Below, one piece after another: positions 15,423 to 23,129 of a stretch of 64,000 bases of DNA. Each line of letters opens with the position of its first letter. Position 1 is the stretch's first letter. This DNA is from Shewanella sp. GD04112 (GTDB lineage Bacteria > Pseudomonadota > Gammaproteobacteria > Enterobacterales > Shewanellaceae). Below the pieces are notes generated by a model. That model saw only the letters and a list, made by a program, of their open reading frames with translations. It made no database searches and was not told the origin of the DNA. The stretch covers positions 1,922,001-1,986,000 of the forward strand of contig NZ_JAOEAL010000001.1 of NCBI RefSeq assembly GCF_029835735.1. The letters run 5' to 3'. Made by a program: the position numbers and the translations under genes.

Positions 15423-16061
15423 ATGACAGATCTCAGTGATATTCGCCGCGAATACACCAAAGGCGGTCTAAGACGCGCCGATTTACCCCAAAATCCCATG
15501 CAGCTATTCGAGTTATGGATGACGCAAGCTCGCGATGCCGAGCTGAGCGATCCCACGGCGATGTGTGTTGCCACCGTCGATGAGCATGGTCAGCCCTATC
15601 AGCGAATTGTGCTATTAAAGCGCTTCGATGACTCGGGATTTGTGTTCTTCACTAACCTAGGTAGCCGAAAAGCGCAGCAGATCGCAGCCAATAACAAGGT
15701 GAGTCTGCATTTTCCCTGGCATCCGATTGAACGCCAAGTATCGATTCTTGGTGAGGCGCAGCCACTCTCTACCGCCGAAGTGCTGAAATACTTTATGACC
15801 CGTCCTAAGGATAGCCAGATTGCGGCTTGGGTGTCACAGCAGTCGAGCAAACTGAGCGCGCGACAAGTGCTCGAAGGTAAGTTCTTTGAAATGAAAGCCA
15901 AATTTGCCAAGGGTGATGTGCCCTTACCGAGTTTTTGGGGCGGCTACTTAGTCAAACCCTCGAGCATCGAGTTTTGGCAGGGCGGTGAGCACAGGCTGCA
16001 CGATCGTTTTCTCTACACTCGCCAAGCGGATGAATGGGTCATTGACCGTTTAGCACCTTAA
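15423..16061 (+). CDS. pdxH: Pyridoxamine 5'-phosphate oxidase
   Basis: 212 aa FMN enzyme that makes pyridoxal 5'-phosphate from the pyridoxamine and pyridoxine phosphates. The start at 15423 (AAAAGGAAAACCT upstream) gives MTDLSDIRREYTKGGLRRAD, the conserved N-terminus; an earlier in-frame start at 15342 adds unrelated sequence. FMN and substrate motifs: QPYQRIVLLKR, FFTNLGSRKAQQI, SQIAAWVSQQSS and WGGYLV...EFWQGGEHRLHDRF ending IDRLAP. yaiI follows within 20 bp. PLP production fits its neighbour speA, a PLP enzyme, though the link may be accidental. Confidence 0.97.
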   Translation: MTDLSDIRREYTKGGLRRADLPQNPMQLFELWMTQARDAELSDPTAMCVATVDEHGQPYQRIVLLKRFDDSGFVFFTNLGSRKAQQIAANNKVSLHFPWHPIERQVSILGEAQPLSTAEVLKYFMTRPKDSQIAAWVSQQSSKLSARQVLEGKFFEMKAKFAKGDVPLPSFWGGYLVKPSSIEFWQGGEHRLHDRFLYTRQADEWVIDRLAP

Positions 16062-16081
16062 TGGTCTTTAGGAGCGTAAGC

Positions 16082-16534
16082 GTGGGACAGTATAAGATTT
16101 GGGTCGATGCCGATGCCTGCCCAAACCCGATTAAAGAGATTTTATTTCGCGCGGCTGAGCGAAAGTCGCTGCCGCTAGTGCTGGTGGCGAACCAAATGCT
16201 GCGGGTGCCACCATCGCCTTATATCAGCCAAGTGCGTGTCGGCTCAGGTTTTGATGTGGCAGATCAATACATTGTCGACCATGTTGAGGCTACGCATTTA
16301 GTGATCACCGCCGATATCCCGTTGGCGGCGCAAGTGATTGAAAAGGGCGCGCTGGCGCTTAATCCCCGCGGCGAACTCTACACTACGGACAATATTCGCC
16401 AAAAACTGACGATGCGCGATTTTATGGAAGACTTACGTTCATCGGGCGTGCATACCGGTGGCCCTGATGCCTTATCGGCGGCGGATAAACAGGCTTTTGC
16501 TAATAGTTTAGATAAGTGGCTGGTGCGAGTTTAA
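16082..16534 (+). CDS. yaiI: YaiI/YqxD family protein (UPF0178)
   Basis: 150 aa. The family begins (K)IWVDADACPNPIKEIL, a PIN-like fold with several acidic residues; HLVITADIPLAAQVIEKGALALNPRG and RDFMEDLRSSG..TGGP are further conserved blocks. I choose GTG 16082: AGGAG at 16070-16074 is 7 nt upstream. An ATG at 16061 overlaps the pdxH stop but has no such site and adds seven non-conserved residues. Function unknown; nuclease-like by fold. Confidence 0.9.
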   Translation: MGQYKIWVDADACPNPIKEILFRAAERKSLPLVLVANQMLRVPPSPYISQVRVGSGFDVADQYIVDHVEATHLVITADIPLAAQVIEKGALALNPRGELYTTDNIRQKLTMRDFMEDLRSSGVHTGGPDALSAADKQAFANSLDKWLVRV

Positions 16535-16586
16535 CGATAGTTAACTAGTCGCTAAACAAGAAAAAGAGTATCTTTAGCGAGACTTA

Positions 16587-16602
16587 GGTGATCTTTATCA
16601 CA
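16587..16602 (+). promoter_or_regulatory. CRP-like binding site upstream of the YceI gene
   Basis: GGTGATCTTTATCACA matches the CRP consensus TGTGA-N6-TCACA at nine of ten fixed positions. The core GTGATCTTTATCAC is a perfect palindrome. It lies about 90 bp upstream of the gene at 16685. In Shewanella CRP controls many respiratory genes, so regulation by CRP is a reasonable inference. Confidence 0.5.
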
Positions 16603-16684
16603 GATTTTCTAAGGATACGGCGGGGACTTCTGTGTCACAGGGGGACCGCCTTGCCTTAACTCTCACTGATTGAGGATGGATACG

Positions 16685-17260
16685 ATGAAAAAATGGATAG
16701 GAATTGCAGCATTATCGACGCTGGTTAGTTTTAGCTGTGCGGCCCAGTGGCAAGTAATGGAGCAGGACTCTCGAGTCAGCTTCGTGTCGGTAAAAAAGGG
16801 TGATATCGCTGAGGTTCATCACTTTAAGCAACTCAATGGTGTCCTTAAGGATAATGGTCAATTTGAATTAACCATTCCCCTGATGAGTGTGGCGACCGGT
16901 ATCGATGTGCGCGATGAGCGTATGCAAAACCTGTTGTTTGAAGTGTCCTTGTATCCCGAGTTGAAGTTAAGCTCGCAGGTGGATACCAAGATGTTGAAAG
17001 ATCTAGCCGTTGGTGAGACTAAAGTTGCCGACATCGATGGGAAAATTTCCCTCCATGGAAAGCAACAAACGAAAACTTTTTCGGTAATTTTAACCAAAGT
17101 ATCTGATAATAAACTGATGGTTAGCAGTTTTCAGCCGATAATAGTCAATGCTAACGAGTTCGATTTGGTCTCGGGTGTGGATAAATTGCGTGATATTGCA
17201 GGTTTATCTAGTATTAGCCAAGCCGTTCCTGTGTCGTTTGTACTAACCTTAACAAAGTAA
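16685..17260 (+). CDS. Periplasmic YceI-family protein
   Basis: 191 aa. The signal peptide MKKWIGIAALSTLVSFSCAA is followed by QWQVMEQDSRVSFVSVKKG, the start of a YceI lipocalin-like barrel. IPLMSVATGIDVRDERMQN and DIDGKISLHGKQQTKTFSV are conserved strands. YceI proteins bind polyisoprenoids or related amphiphiles in the periplasm; the ligand here is unknown. The ATG at 16685 follows AGGATGGATACG; an in-frame TTG at 16670 would break the signal peptide. A CRP-like site lies upstream. Confidence 0.9.
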   Translation: MKKWIGIAALSTLVSFSCAAQWQVMEQDSRVSFVSVKKGDIAEVHHFKQLNGVLKDNGQFELTIPLMSVATGIDVRDERMQNLLFEVSLYPELKLSSQVDTKMLKDLAVGETKVADIDGKISLHGKQQTKTFSVILTKVSDNKLMVSSFQPIIVNANEFDLVSGVDKLRDIAGLSSISQAVPVSFVLTLTK

Positions 17261-17286
17261 CAGCGATAAGATTGGTTTAGATCAAT

Positions 17287-17331
17287 ACGTCAGCTCTCCT
17301 GTTCGCGATATGGTTAGCGAGTGGCTGACGT
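17287..17331 (+). terminator. Inverted repeat after the YceI gene
   Basis: ACGTCAGC (17287-17294) pairs with GCTGACGT (17324-17331) around a 29-nt loop that can fold further. It lies 26 bp after the gene. There is no proper T run, so it may be a transcript end protector and not an intrinsic terminator. Confidence 0.35.
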
Positions 17332-17420
17332 GTAAATCTTTATATCGACCACTTTAGATGTGGGTTTTGTTTTTTCAGTGTCGCCTTTGGCGATAGATTT
17401 TGGTGTGTGAAGGGTAAAAA

Positions 17421-17777
17421 ATGGTCACAGATAAAGACGGTTACATGCATTTGATCCAGTATTTGACTGAGCATCTTGGCTTGTTCGAAACGCCCGATAC
17501 CCAAAATGTGTCCGACGATACTGTGATGGAGTTGTTCGAAGAGCAATTATCCGCACAGATTATTATGGTCTGCGGCCAAAATCCTTCCCTCTCTTTTGCC
17601 GAACGAAACACTATTATCCGTGAGGTCGATGCGATTGTGTACGATCTTGAGGAAATCTTAGCCTCAGTGGCGAATCATAGAGCCACGCCAGAGCAAACGC
17701 TGTTTATCACCGAGTTTTCTGGCCTTATTAAGAATTTATTCGATCAAGAAATCTCGAAAATCCAAGTTCATGTGTAA
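17421..17777 (+). CDS. Conserved protein, probably DUF3802 family
   Basis: 118 aa, acidic and mostly helical, no signal or membrane segment. It begins MVTDKDGYMHLIQYLTEHLGLF. Further blocks are SDDTVMELFEEQLSAQIIMVC and RNTIIREVDAIVYDLEEILASV. From memory it resembles DUF3802, a family found in Shewanella and Vibrio. Function unknown. GTGTGAAGGGTAAAAA precedes the ATG. It stands alone. Confidence 0.75.
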   Translation: MVTDKDGYMHLIQYLTEHLGLFETPDTQNVSDDTVMELFEEQLSAQIIMVCGQNPSLSFAERNTIIREVDAIVYDLEEILASVANHRATPEQTLFITEFSGLIKNLFDQEISKIQVHV

Positions 17778-18165
17778 TACCTTCGCTTAAGCTTAACCTT
17801 AGGATTAACCTCATCTCTTGGGTTAGTCCTATCCGTTAGTTTGTTAGCTAGTTACTTACTTTGTTCGTTATCCCTCATCATTACTTCACTTTTAATGTGT
17901 AACTCCAGCCCTGTGGGTTGTTTGGGCACCAGTCGATGCTTTTCGTGTAGGTTTTGAAGGTGTGAAGTAAATGGGGCTTGTCTTATCGCGCAATGCTTAC
18001 GCAAGTCTTGCGAACCTTACAATCTCATCTCGTCATCACCCGCCATCGCATCAGTTTCCCGCAAGTTTGAGTAAAATAATTCCCACTTTTCAAGCATCTT
18101 CATTTACAGGGTATATCTTTACTCTATAGCCGTATTTTCTCGTGCGATATCAAGGGAGATGCATA
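17778..18165 (+). other. Intergenic stretch with one hairpin
   Basis: I see no gene in this 388-bp stretch. TAGGATTAACC (17800-17810) pairs with GGTTAGTCCTA (17821-17831), one wobble, 10-nt loop, 20 bp after the preceding gene. There is no T run, so its role as a terminator is uncertain. Confidence 0.4.
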
Positions 18166-18546
18166 ATGCTAACCATACGTCCAAGCTATGCCGAAGATAT
18201 GCTGACCATTGTGGTGTCGGGTCAAGTCACCCATGGGGATATCGAAGCCTTACTGCTTCCCGCGATTGAGGCCAAGTTGCAGGATCATGCGAGTCTTCGC
18301 TTGTGGTACGAGTTCAGCCCCGACTTTATTGGCATTACCGTGGGCGCACTCTGGGATGATGCTTTACTCAGTGTGTTTCATTTTAGTGATTTCTCGCGGG
18401 TGGTGATGATTGCGGACATGCAAAGCCTAGGGGCTATGGTCAATACACTGGCTTTTATGTTGCCCTGCCCGGTGAAGGTTTTTAGTGAACATGAGCGCGC
18501 GCTGGCGAAAGCTTGGTTGGACGAAGCGAAAGTGGCAGAGGTGTAA
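18166..18546 (+). CDS. STAS/SpoIIAA-like protein
   Basis: 126 aa from the ATG at 18166 (AAGGGAG upstream). The layout MLTIRPSYAEDMLTIVVSGQVTHGDIEALLLPAIEAKL, then LRLWYEFSPDFIGITVGALWDD and FSRVVMIADMQSLGAMV, fits the SpoIIAA-like family (PF11964) of small cytoplasmic proteins with a STAS-related fold. Function unknown. Monocistronic by appearance. Confidence 0.75.
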   Translation: MLTIRPSYAEDMLTIVVSGQVTHGDIEALLLPAIEAKLQDHASLRLWYEFSPDFIGITVGALWDDALLSVFHFSDFSRVVMIADMQSLGAMVNTLAFMLPCPVKVFSEHERALAKAWLDEAKVAEV

Positions 18547-18734
18547 CGGCTGTAACCATTGTGTGTTAACTTGTGACTATTCCTTATTTTTTCATTGGCT
18601 TAATTGCTGTATTTGACCTCTGCTTAGTGTTTTTCGGCTCTTTTCCTTCGCTTTTGTGCTATCACTAGCCCCTACATCGACCTAGGTGATGGGTCAAAGT
18701 GGCTTGTCCGTCATCGTTCAGATAAGGAGTGAGG

Positions 18735-19700
18735 ATGTTACAACATCAGAGTGTCGGTCGCTGCACCACATTATTGCTAGGCGCCATTATCGCAAGTTTG
18801 AGCCTTGCAGGTTGCGGTAAAGTCAGTGAAGAGGTGCAAACGCCTGCGCAGAGCGCTGTATCTACTGACACTAAGGCGATTATTGGTCAATCAGAGAAGA
18901 TGCGCCTATTGGCCGCACAACTGGATTTTCAGGCAAGAATTGATACGGGCGCGGCGAACACCTCATTACATGCCATCGATCTGCAAGTTGAAGGCGGTGC
19001 GTCCGACAAGATGCAGGATAACATTGGTAAGACATTGCATTTTACCACCGAAAACGAGGCGGGCGAGCAGCGGCGCTTAGCGGCGAAAATCCTAAAGACC
19101 ACCACAGTGAATAACGCTCAAGGCAGTGAAGTCCGCTATTTGGTCGAGTTAGACATTGGTTTTGAGGGGCAACACCGTCTGGTTGCCGTTAACCTACGTG
19201 ACCGAAGCCATATGGATTACAAGTTACTGATCGGCCGTAATTGGTTAGCGGGCCGTTATGTTGTTGATGTGGCCGAGAAACGTCTGATTGGTCCGACAGC
19301 GTTAATCAAAGTGAAAGAAGCCGAGTTGACCTTTAAAACGCGCATCGATACGGGGGCGGTTGAAAATTCCCTGCATGCGGTTGATCTCAAGATTGACGAT
19401 GAAGATCCTACCAATATGGATAACAACATCGGCAAGTGGCTTAATTTCACTACCGAAAATGAGCGTGGTGAGGAAAAGCGGTTAAGGGCACGGATTGTCG
19501 ATACTTCGCTTATCCGTAACGCGCAGGGGAGTGAAGTGCGTTATATGGTCGAATTGACCTTAGGTGAACCGGTACATGAGTATCCGGTCAAAGTGAATCT
19601 TAAGGATCGTAGTCAAATGTCCAATAAACTCTTAATTGGCCGTAACTGGCTACAGGGCCATTATCTGGTGGATGTGACACTTGATAAGTCGAGCGACTAG
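18735..19700 (+). CDS. Lipoprotein with two tandem retropepsin-like aspartic protease domains
   Basis: 321 aa from the ATG at 18735, with AAGGAG just upstream. The signal ends in LAGC with lipidated Cys27. Two copies of a domain of about 115 residues follow, each with an aspartic protease motif (RIDTGAANTSLHA, Asp70; RIDTGAVENSLHA, Asp205) and the closing LLIGRNWL block (about 164-171 and 299-306). The domain is the RimB/COG4067 type, wrongly called ATP-dependent zinc protease in many annotations, whose single-domain members work as dimers. The repeats are roughly half identical by eye, so this is an internal duplication that could form a single-chain pseudodimer. Substrate unknown; envelope location expected. 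Confidence 0.85.
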   Translation: MLQHQSVGRCTTLLLGAIIASLSLAGCGKVSEEVQTPAQSAVSTDTKAIIGQSEKMRLLAAQLDFQARIDTGAANTSLHAIDLQVEGGASDKMQDNIGKTLHFTTENEAGEQRRLAAKILKTTTVNNAQGSEVRYLVELDIGFEGQHRLVAVNLRDRSHMDYKLLIGRNWLAGRYVVDVAEKRLIGPTALIKVKEAELTFKTRIDTGAVENSLHAVDLKIDDEDPTNMDNNIGKWLNFTTENERGEEKRLRARIVDTSLIRNAQGSEVRYMVELTLGEPVHEYPVKVNLKDRSQMSNKLLIGRNWLQGHYLVDVTLDKSSD

Positions 19701-19730
19701 TTTGTCCCAATGGGCTTGACTTAGCCTTGG

Positions 19731-22349
19731 CTATACCGCAGCTAATGGCCAGTGGCACTCAATCAGAGTGCCACGATTGAGCTCACTCTCTACCTTAAGC
19801 TCGCCATGTAACTCTTCTTTTATCCAAAGGTTAATGCAAGTCAGTGTGCCAATGCATTGGTTTTGTTGCATTTCTTGTTTTAGTTGCTCAAGGTGCGCGA
19901 CTGATATCCCGACACCATTGTCCTGAAGCTGCATCTGTAATTCGCCGTCTTTCTTTTCAAGCGTTAATGCTAAGGTTCTGTTTTGATTATGCTCTTTAAA
20001 GGCATGGTGCAAGGTGTTGTTAATCAGTCGATAGAAAAATTGCAAATATTGCCAAGCATTGCCATCGACTACTAATTGCTCGTCGCACTCTAGCTTGACT
20101 TTAACCTGAGTTTTCAACAGTTGTGGCTGCAATAAGCTCAATAATTGATTGATAAACTGAGCTAAATGCAGCGGGCGTATCTCACTATGCTGATCGGTAA
20201 ACAGCTGCGATATGTGCCTGAGTCTGGCCGCTTGTTGGCTCATCAATTGCACAACTTGGGCTTGGTGGCTGTCATCCTCCTTGGTGCGCACTTGGCAGAT
20301 CTGTGCGAGGAGTTTGTCCTGCTCTTGCATCATTTGGCTCATGACGTCGGCCAGGAAATTCTGCATCAGTTTCTGACTTTGTTGTTTGCTCAGGTTGAGT
20401 TGGATTTGCTGATTGATCTCAGCTTGAATCGCCGCGAGTTGTTCCCTGAGCTGGCTATTTTCTTGCTGTGTGAGTTGGGTCTTGCGCTGCTCATCTTTTA
20501 GCTGGGCTAATTGTGATTGCAGCAACTTTTCTTGTTCTTTTTCTTGGCGTTTTTTCAAGTCCACATTAAAGCCAATGGCGCCGACGCCCATGGAATTATC
20601 CTCATCGTCGCGAATATCGAATTTACTCATTTGATAAATAACCTCGCCGCGAAGGGAGGGAATGGCTTCTTCGAAATGCAGGGCATCGTGGCTATGGGTG
20701 ACCCTTTGGTCGTTCTGTTGATACTGTTGGGCGAGTGAGTTTTGGAACCGATCAAAGTCGGTGGCGCCGATGATCTTGCGCCGCTCAATCCCTAAAACCT
20801 CGCAGTATTTGTTGTTCACTAAGGTATATCTGCCATTTAAGTCTTTGATGTAAATGATGATGGATGAGAAATCGAGTAAGGATCTTAATTGTTCCTTGCG
20901 CTGATTTAACTCCTGCTGAAAATGCTGTTGAGTCAATAATTGCTGCTCAAGGGCGAGATTACTGGCATCTAGACTGGCCATGGCGACTTCAAGTTGTTGG
21001 GTGCGGGATAAAAAGCTTTTCGCCAGTAGGCCGACCTCATCGTGCCGCTCCTTGGCTTTTAATTCGATAGAGGCTGAATCATTGCGTTTGAGTGCCTGCA
21101 CCATCTCCATAATGGGGGCAATAATTAATCTATGTTGCAATAAAAACAGCAGGATAAGGTCGAGCATCTGAATTAACACTAGGGAGAGGCCGACTTTTTC
21201 GATCAGTTTTTTGGCCGTGTCCTGTAATGGGGCGATGGGCGTGACGACCAGAATTTTCCAGTAGGTGTGGGGCATTAAAAACACCGACACCAGTGAGGGC
21301 CCCTTGAGGATAGGGTCCATAGTCAAGGAGACCGAGGCGATTCGCCTAGGTGTTAAGAACTGGTTTTTGGCATTGTCATTGACGATGGCGGAGAGCATCT
21401 GCCGTTCCCCATCGTTGCTTAGACGGGTGAGGTTATCCATTTGCTCTTGGGTAAATACGCGCTCAGCCACGGCTTGTTCGATAAAACTGCGGTCGGCTAA
21501 GTGCAGTGCCGAGGCAATGGGGCTAAAGGCCGTCTCGGTTTTTGCCAACTCATCGAAGTCTTGTAGGGCATGGGGGGAATTGTGTGAAGATTGTGGCAGA
21601 TTGTCACTATTCGGCGAGGCCAAGATTTGGTTTTGATGGTCTAGGGCTATCACGTAGCCACTGACATCGAGCATGGTATTGCGTAGGAGCTGATTGAGTT
21701 TTTCAAGGCTGATGTCGGTAGTGGCGGCTCCAATAAACTGATGATCCATCCACATGGCACCCGATGCGGTCACCATAGGCTCATGGGTGGTAGGGTCGAC
21801 ATAGGATTTAGACCAAAATATTTTCCCTACGGGAAAATAGCGGGTCGGCCGATACCATTCTTCGGTGTGGTAGCTTGGAAAACTATCATCGTTATAGCTA
21901 TTGATGGCGACTAATTCGCCGTGAATATTGTGCGACCAAAATAAGCTGTCACGAAACTTTTGCCGGTCAAATGCCCCTGGCTCGGGCCAAATCCCGCCAC
22001 CAGAAATAATCGCCTTTTGATTTTCAATCGAGAGTAATACCGGAATGCTCTTACTGAGCTGCTCGGGTTCGTAACGGTATAGCATGGCGATTTGACTGAT
22101 GGCATTGACCTGATTCTCCACTTGGGAGGTCATTTCCTGCAATTTAGCAATGATGATTTGGCCATGGTTTTGATTGAGCAGGGTTTGCTGCTCGCTGATC
22201 TGTTGGGTCTGAATGTTCAGAATGACCCACGCCGTACTGAAGATCAGTATGCTGGCGATCAGCAGTTGGATCAGGCTGAGTTTAAACGGCAGGCTCTTTT
22301 GCCAGTGGGTTAACGGTGCTTGAGGCTCAATGAGAGGCCGTTTATCCAT
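19731..22349 (-). CDS. Membrane sensor protein: dCache, HAMP, PAS, degenerate histidine-kinase ATPase
   Basis: 872 aa. A membrane segment at about 22-45 and a second at about 393-412 enclose a periplasmic Cache-type sensor (IISGGGIWPEPGAFD, DSFPSYHTEEWYRPTRYF, PMVTASGAMWMD). A HAMP-like stretch, a PAS domain (about 485-605; YIKDLNGRYTLVNNKYCEVLG) and a long Gln-rich coiled coil follow. The end looks like a HATPase: N-box-like RLINNTLHHAF, G1 box DNGVG and closing RGTLIECHWPL. There is no recognisable phospho-acceptor H-box, and the G2 box reads IGTLTCINLW without GxGLGL. It may be an unusual kinase or a pseudokinase. No response regulator is adjacent. Confidence 0.75.
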   Translation of the reverse strand: MDKRPLIEPQAPLTHWQKSLPFKLSLIQLLIASILIFSTAWVILNIQTQQISEQQTLLNQNHGQIIIAKLQEMTSQVENQVNAISQIAMLYRYEPEQLSKSIPVLLSIENQKAIISGGGIWPEPGAFDRQKFRDSLFWSHNIHGELVAINSYNDDSFPSYHTEEWYRPTRYFPVGKIFWSKSYVDPTTHEPMVTASGAMWMDHQFIGAATTDISLEKLNQLLRNTMLDVSGYVIALDHQNQILASPNSDNLPQSSHNSPHALQDFDELAKTETAFSPIASALHLADRSFIEQAVAERVFTQEQMDNLTRLSNDGERQMLSAIVNDNAKNQFLTPRRIASVSLTMDPILKGPSLVSVFLMPHTYWKILVVTPIAPLQDTAKKLIEKVGLSLVLIQMLDLILLFLLQHRLIIAPIMEMVQALKRNDSASIELKAKERHDEVGLLAKSFLSRTQQLEVAMASLDASNLALEQQLLTQQHFQQELNQRKEQLRSLLDFSSIIIYIKDLNGRYTLVNNKYCEVLGIERRKIIGATDFDRFQNSLAQQYQQNDQRVTHSHDALHFEEAIPSLRGEVIYQMSKFDIRDDEDNSMGVGAIGFNVDLKKRQEKEQEKLLQSQLAQLKDEQRKTQLTQQENSQLREQLAAIQAEINQQIQLNLSKQQSQKLMQNFLADVMSQMMQEQDKLLAQICQVRTKEDDSHQAQVVQLMSQQAARLRHISQLFTDQHSEIRPLHLAQFINQLLSLLQPQLLKTQVKVKLECDEQLVVDGNAWQYLQFFYRLINNTLHHAFKEHNQNRTLALTLEKKDGELQMQLQDNGVGISVAHLEQLKQEMQQNQCIGTLTCINLWIKEELHGELKVESELNRGTLIECHWPLAAV

Positions 22350-22469
22350 GTTCTACGCGTTCCAAATGCCGTTATCATGGAGCCAGTTTAGCGTTTTTTG
22401 GTCTATTTGCCATTGGCTTAAATCAAAGTTCACTGAGTGTTTTCGGCGAGAAAGATTGACAGCTATAGC

Positions 22470-22500
22470 TAAAAATAAGGCAGACCTTAGTCTGCCTTAG
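22470..22500 (-). terminator. Terminator of dsbB
   Basis: Perfect 10-bp stem TAAGGCAGAC / GTCTGCCTTA, 4-nt loop, followed on the minus strand by TTTTTA. It ends 5 bp before the dsbB stop. Confidence 0.85.
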
Positions 22501-22505
22501 GAAGA

Positions 22506-23033
22506 TTATTTGTAGAGCGATGGTTTATTCGAGCCGCTCAAGATGGGCACAATAAACAGTAACAGTGCGACCAGATAACCACTAAAGGCTACCACCATCC
22601 ACTCGGCCATGGTGACGCCCATAAACTGCCATGGCACATCGGTACACATTCCCGTTGGCAACATCACGGATGGGAACCATTCATGGAGTGGCATCCAAGC
22701 TGGAAATTCGGGTAAAAATGAGCAAGTCGAGAAGGGCGAAGGGTTATTCTGCATATCGACTAAGGCTAACGCCAGTTTTAGTCCCCAGGTTGCGCTGACG
22801 GCCCAGCCAAGGGCGCCTAAAATGCGAACGATGCGGTACTTAGGCGCTGTCATACCTATCAGTCCTGCCGCCAAAATGCCAAATACGGCCAGTCGCTGGT
22901 AAATACACATGACGCAGGGATCTAACTTCATCACGTATTGGAAATACAAGGCGGCCGCTTCGAGGGCAATCGCAGAGCCGGTGAGAATGAACCAAGATGC
23001 GCGGGAATGGGCAAAGCGAGTGAGTGCTGTCAA
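22506..23033 (-). CDS. dsbB: Disulfide bond formation protein DsbB
   Basis: 175 aa inner-membrane protein that reoxidises DsbA and passes electrons to quinones. Four membrane segments. Periplasmic Cys pairs: PCVMCIYQR in the first loop, FSTCSFLPEF and PTGMCTD in the second. I choose the TTG at 23033: GGAG lies 7 nt upstream on the minus strand and the protein then begins LTALTRFAHSRASWF. Open frame continues to 23054 without a better site. Downstream of nhaB, as in E. coli, with a terminator between them. Confidence 0.95.
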   Translation of the reverse strand: MTALTRFAHSRASWFILTGSAIALEAAALYFQYVMKLDPCVMCIYQRLAVFGILAAGLIGMTAPKYRIVRILGALGWAVSATWGLKLALALVDMQNNPSPFSTCSFLPEFPAWMPLHEWFPSVMLPTGMCTDVPWQFMGVTMAEWMVVAFSGYLVALLLFIVPILSGSNKPSLYK

Positions 23034-23052
23034 AAGTGAACTCCATATCAAC

Positions 23053-23085
23053 AAAAAAACGCCCTCGAAAGTAGGGCGTTTTTTT
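23053..23085 (-). terminator. Bidirectional terminator between nhaB and dsbB
   Basis: ACGCCCT / AGGGCGT hairpin with A run on the left and T run on the right. On the minus strand it follows nhaB (stop at 23130) and lies right upstream of dsbB. Confidence 0.9.
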
Positions 23086-23129
23086 GACTGTACTTAACTC
23101 ATAAAGTTCAGTCAACTCCGATATTTATG

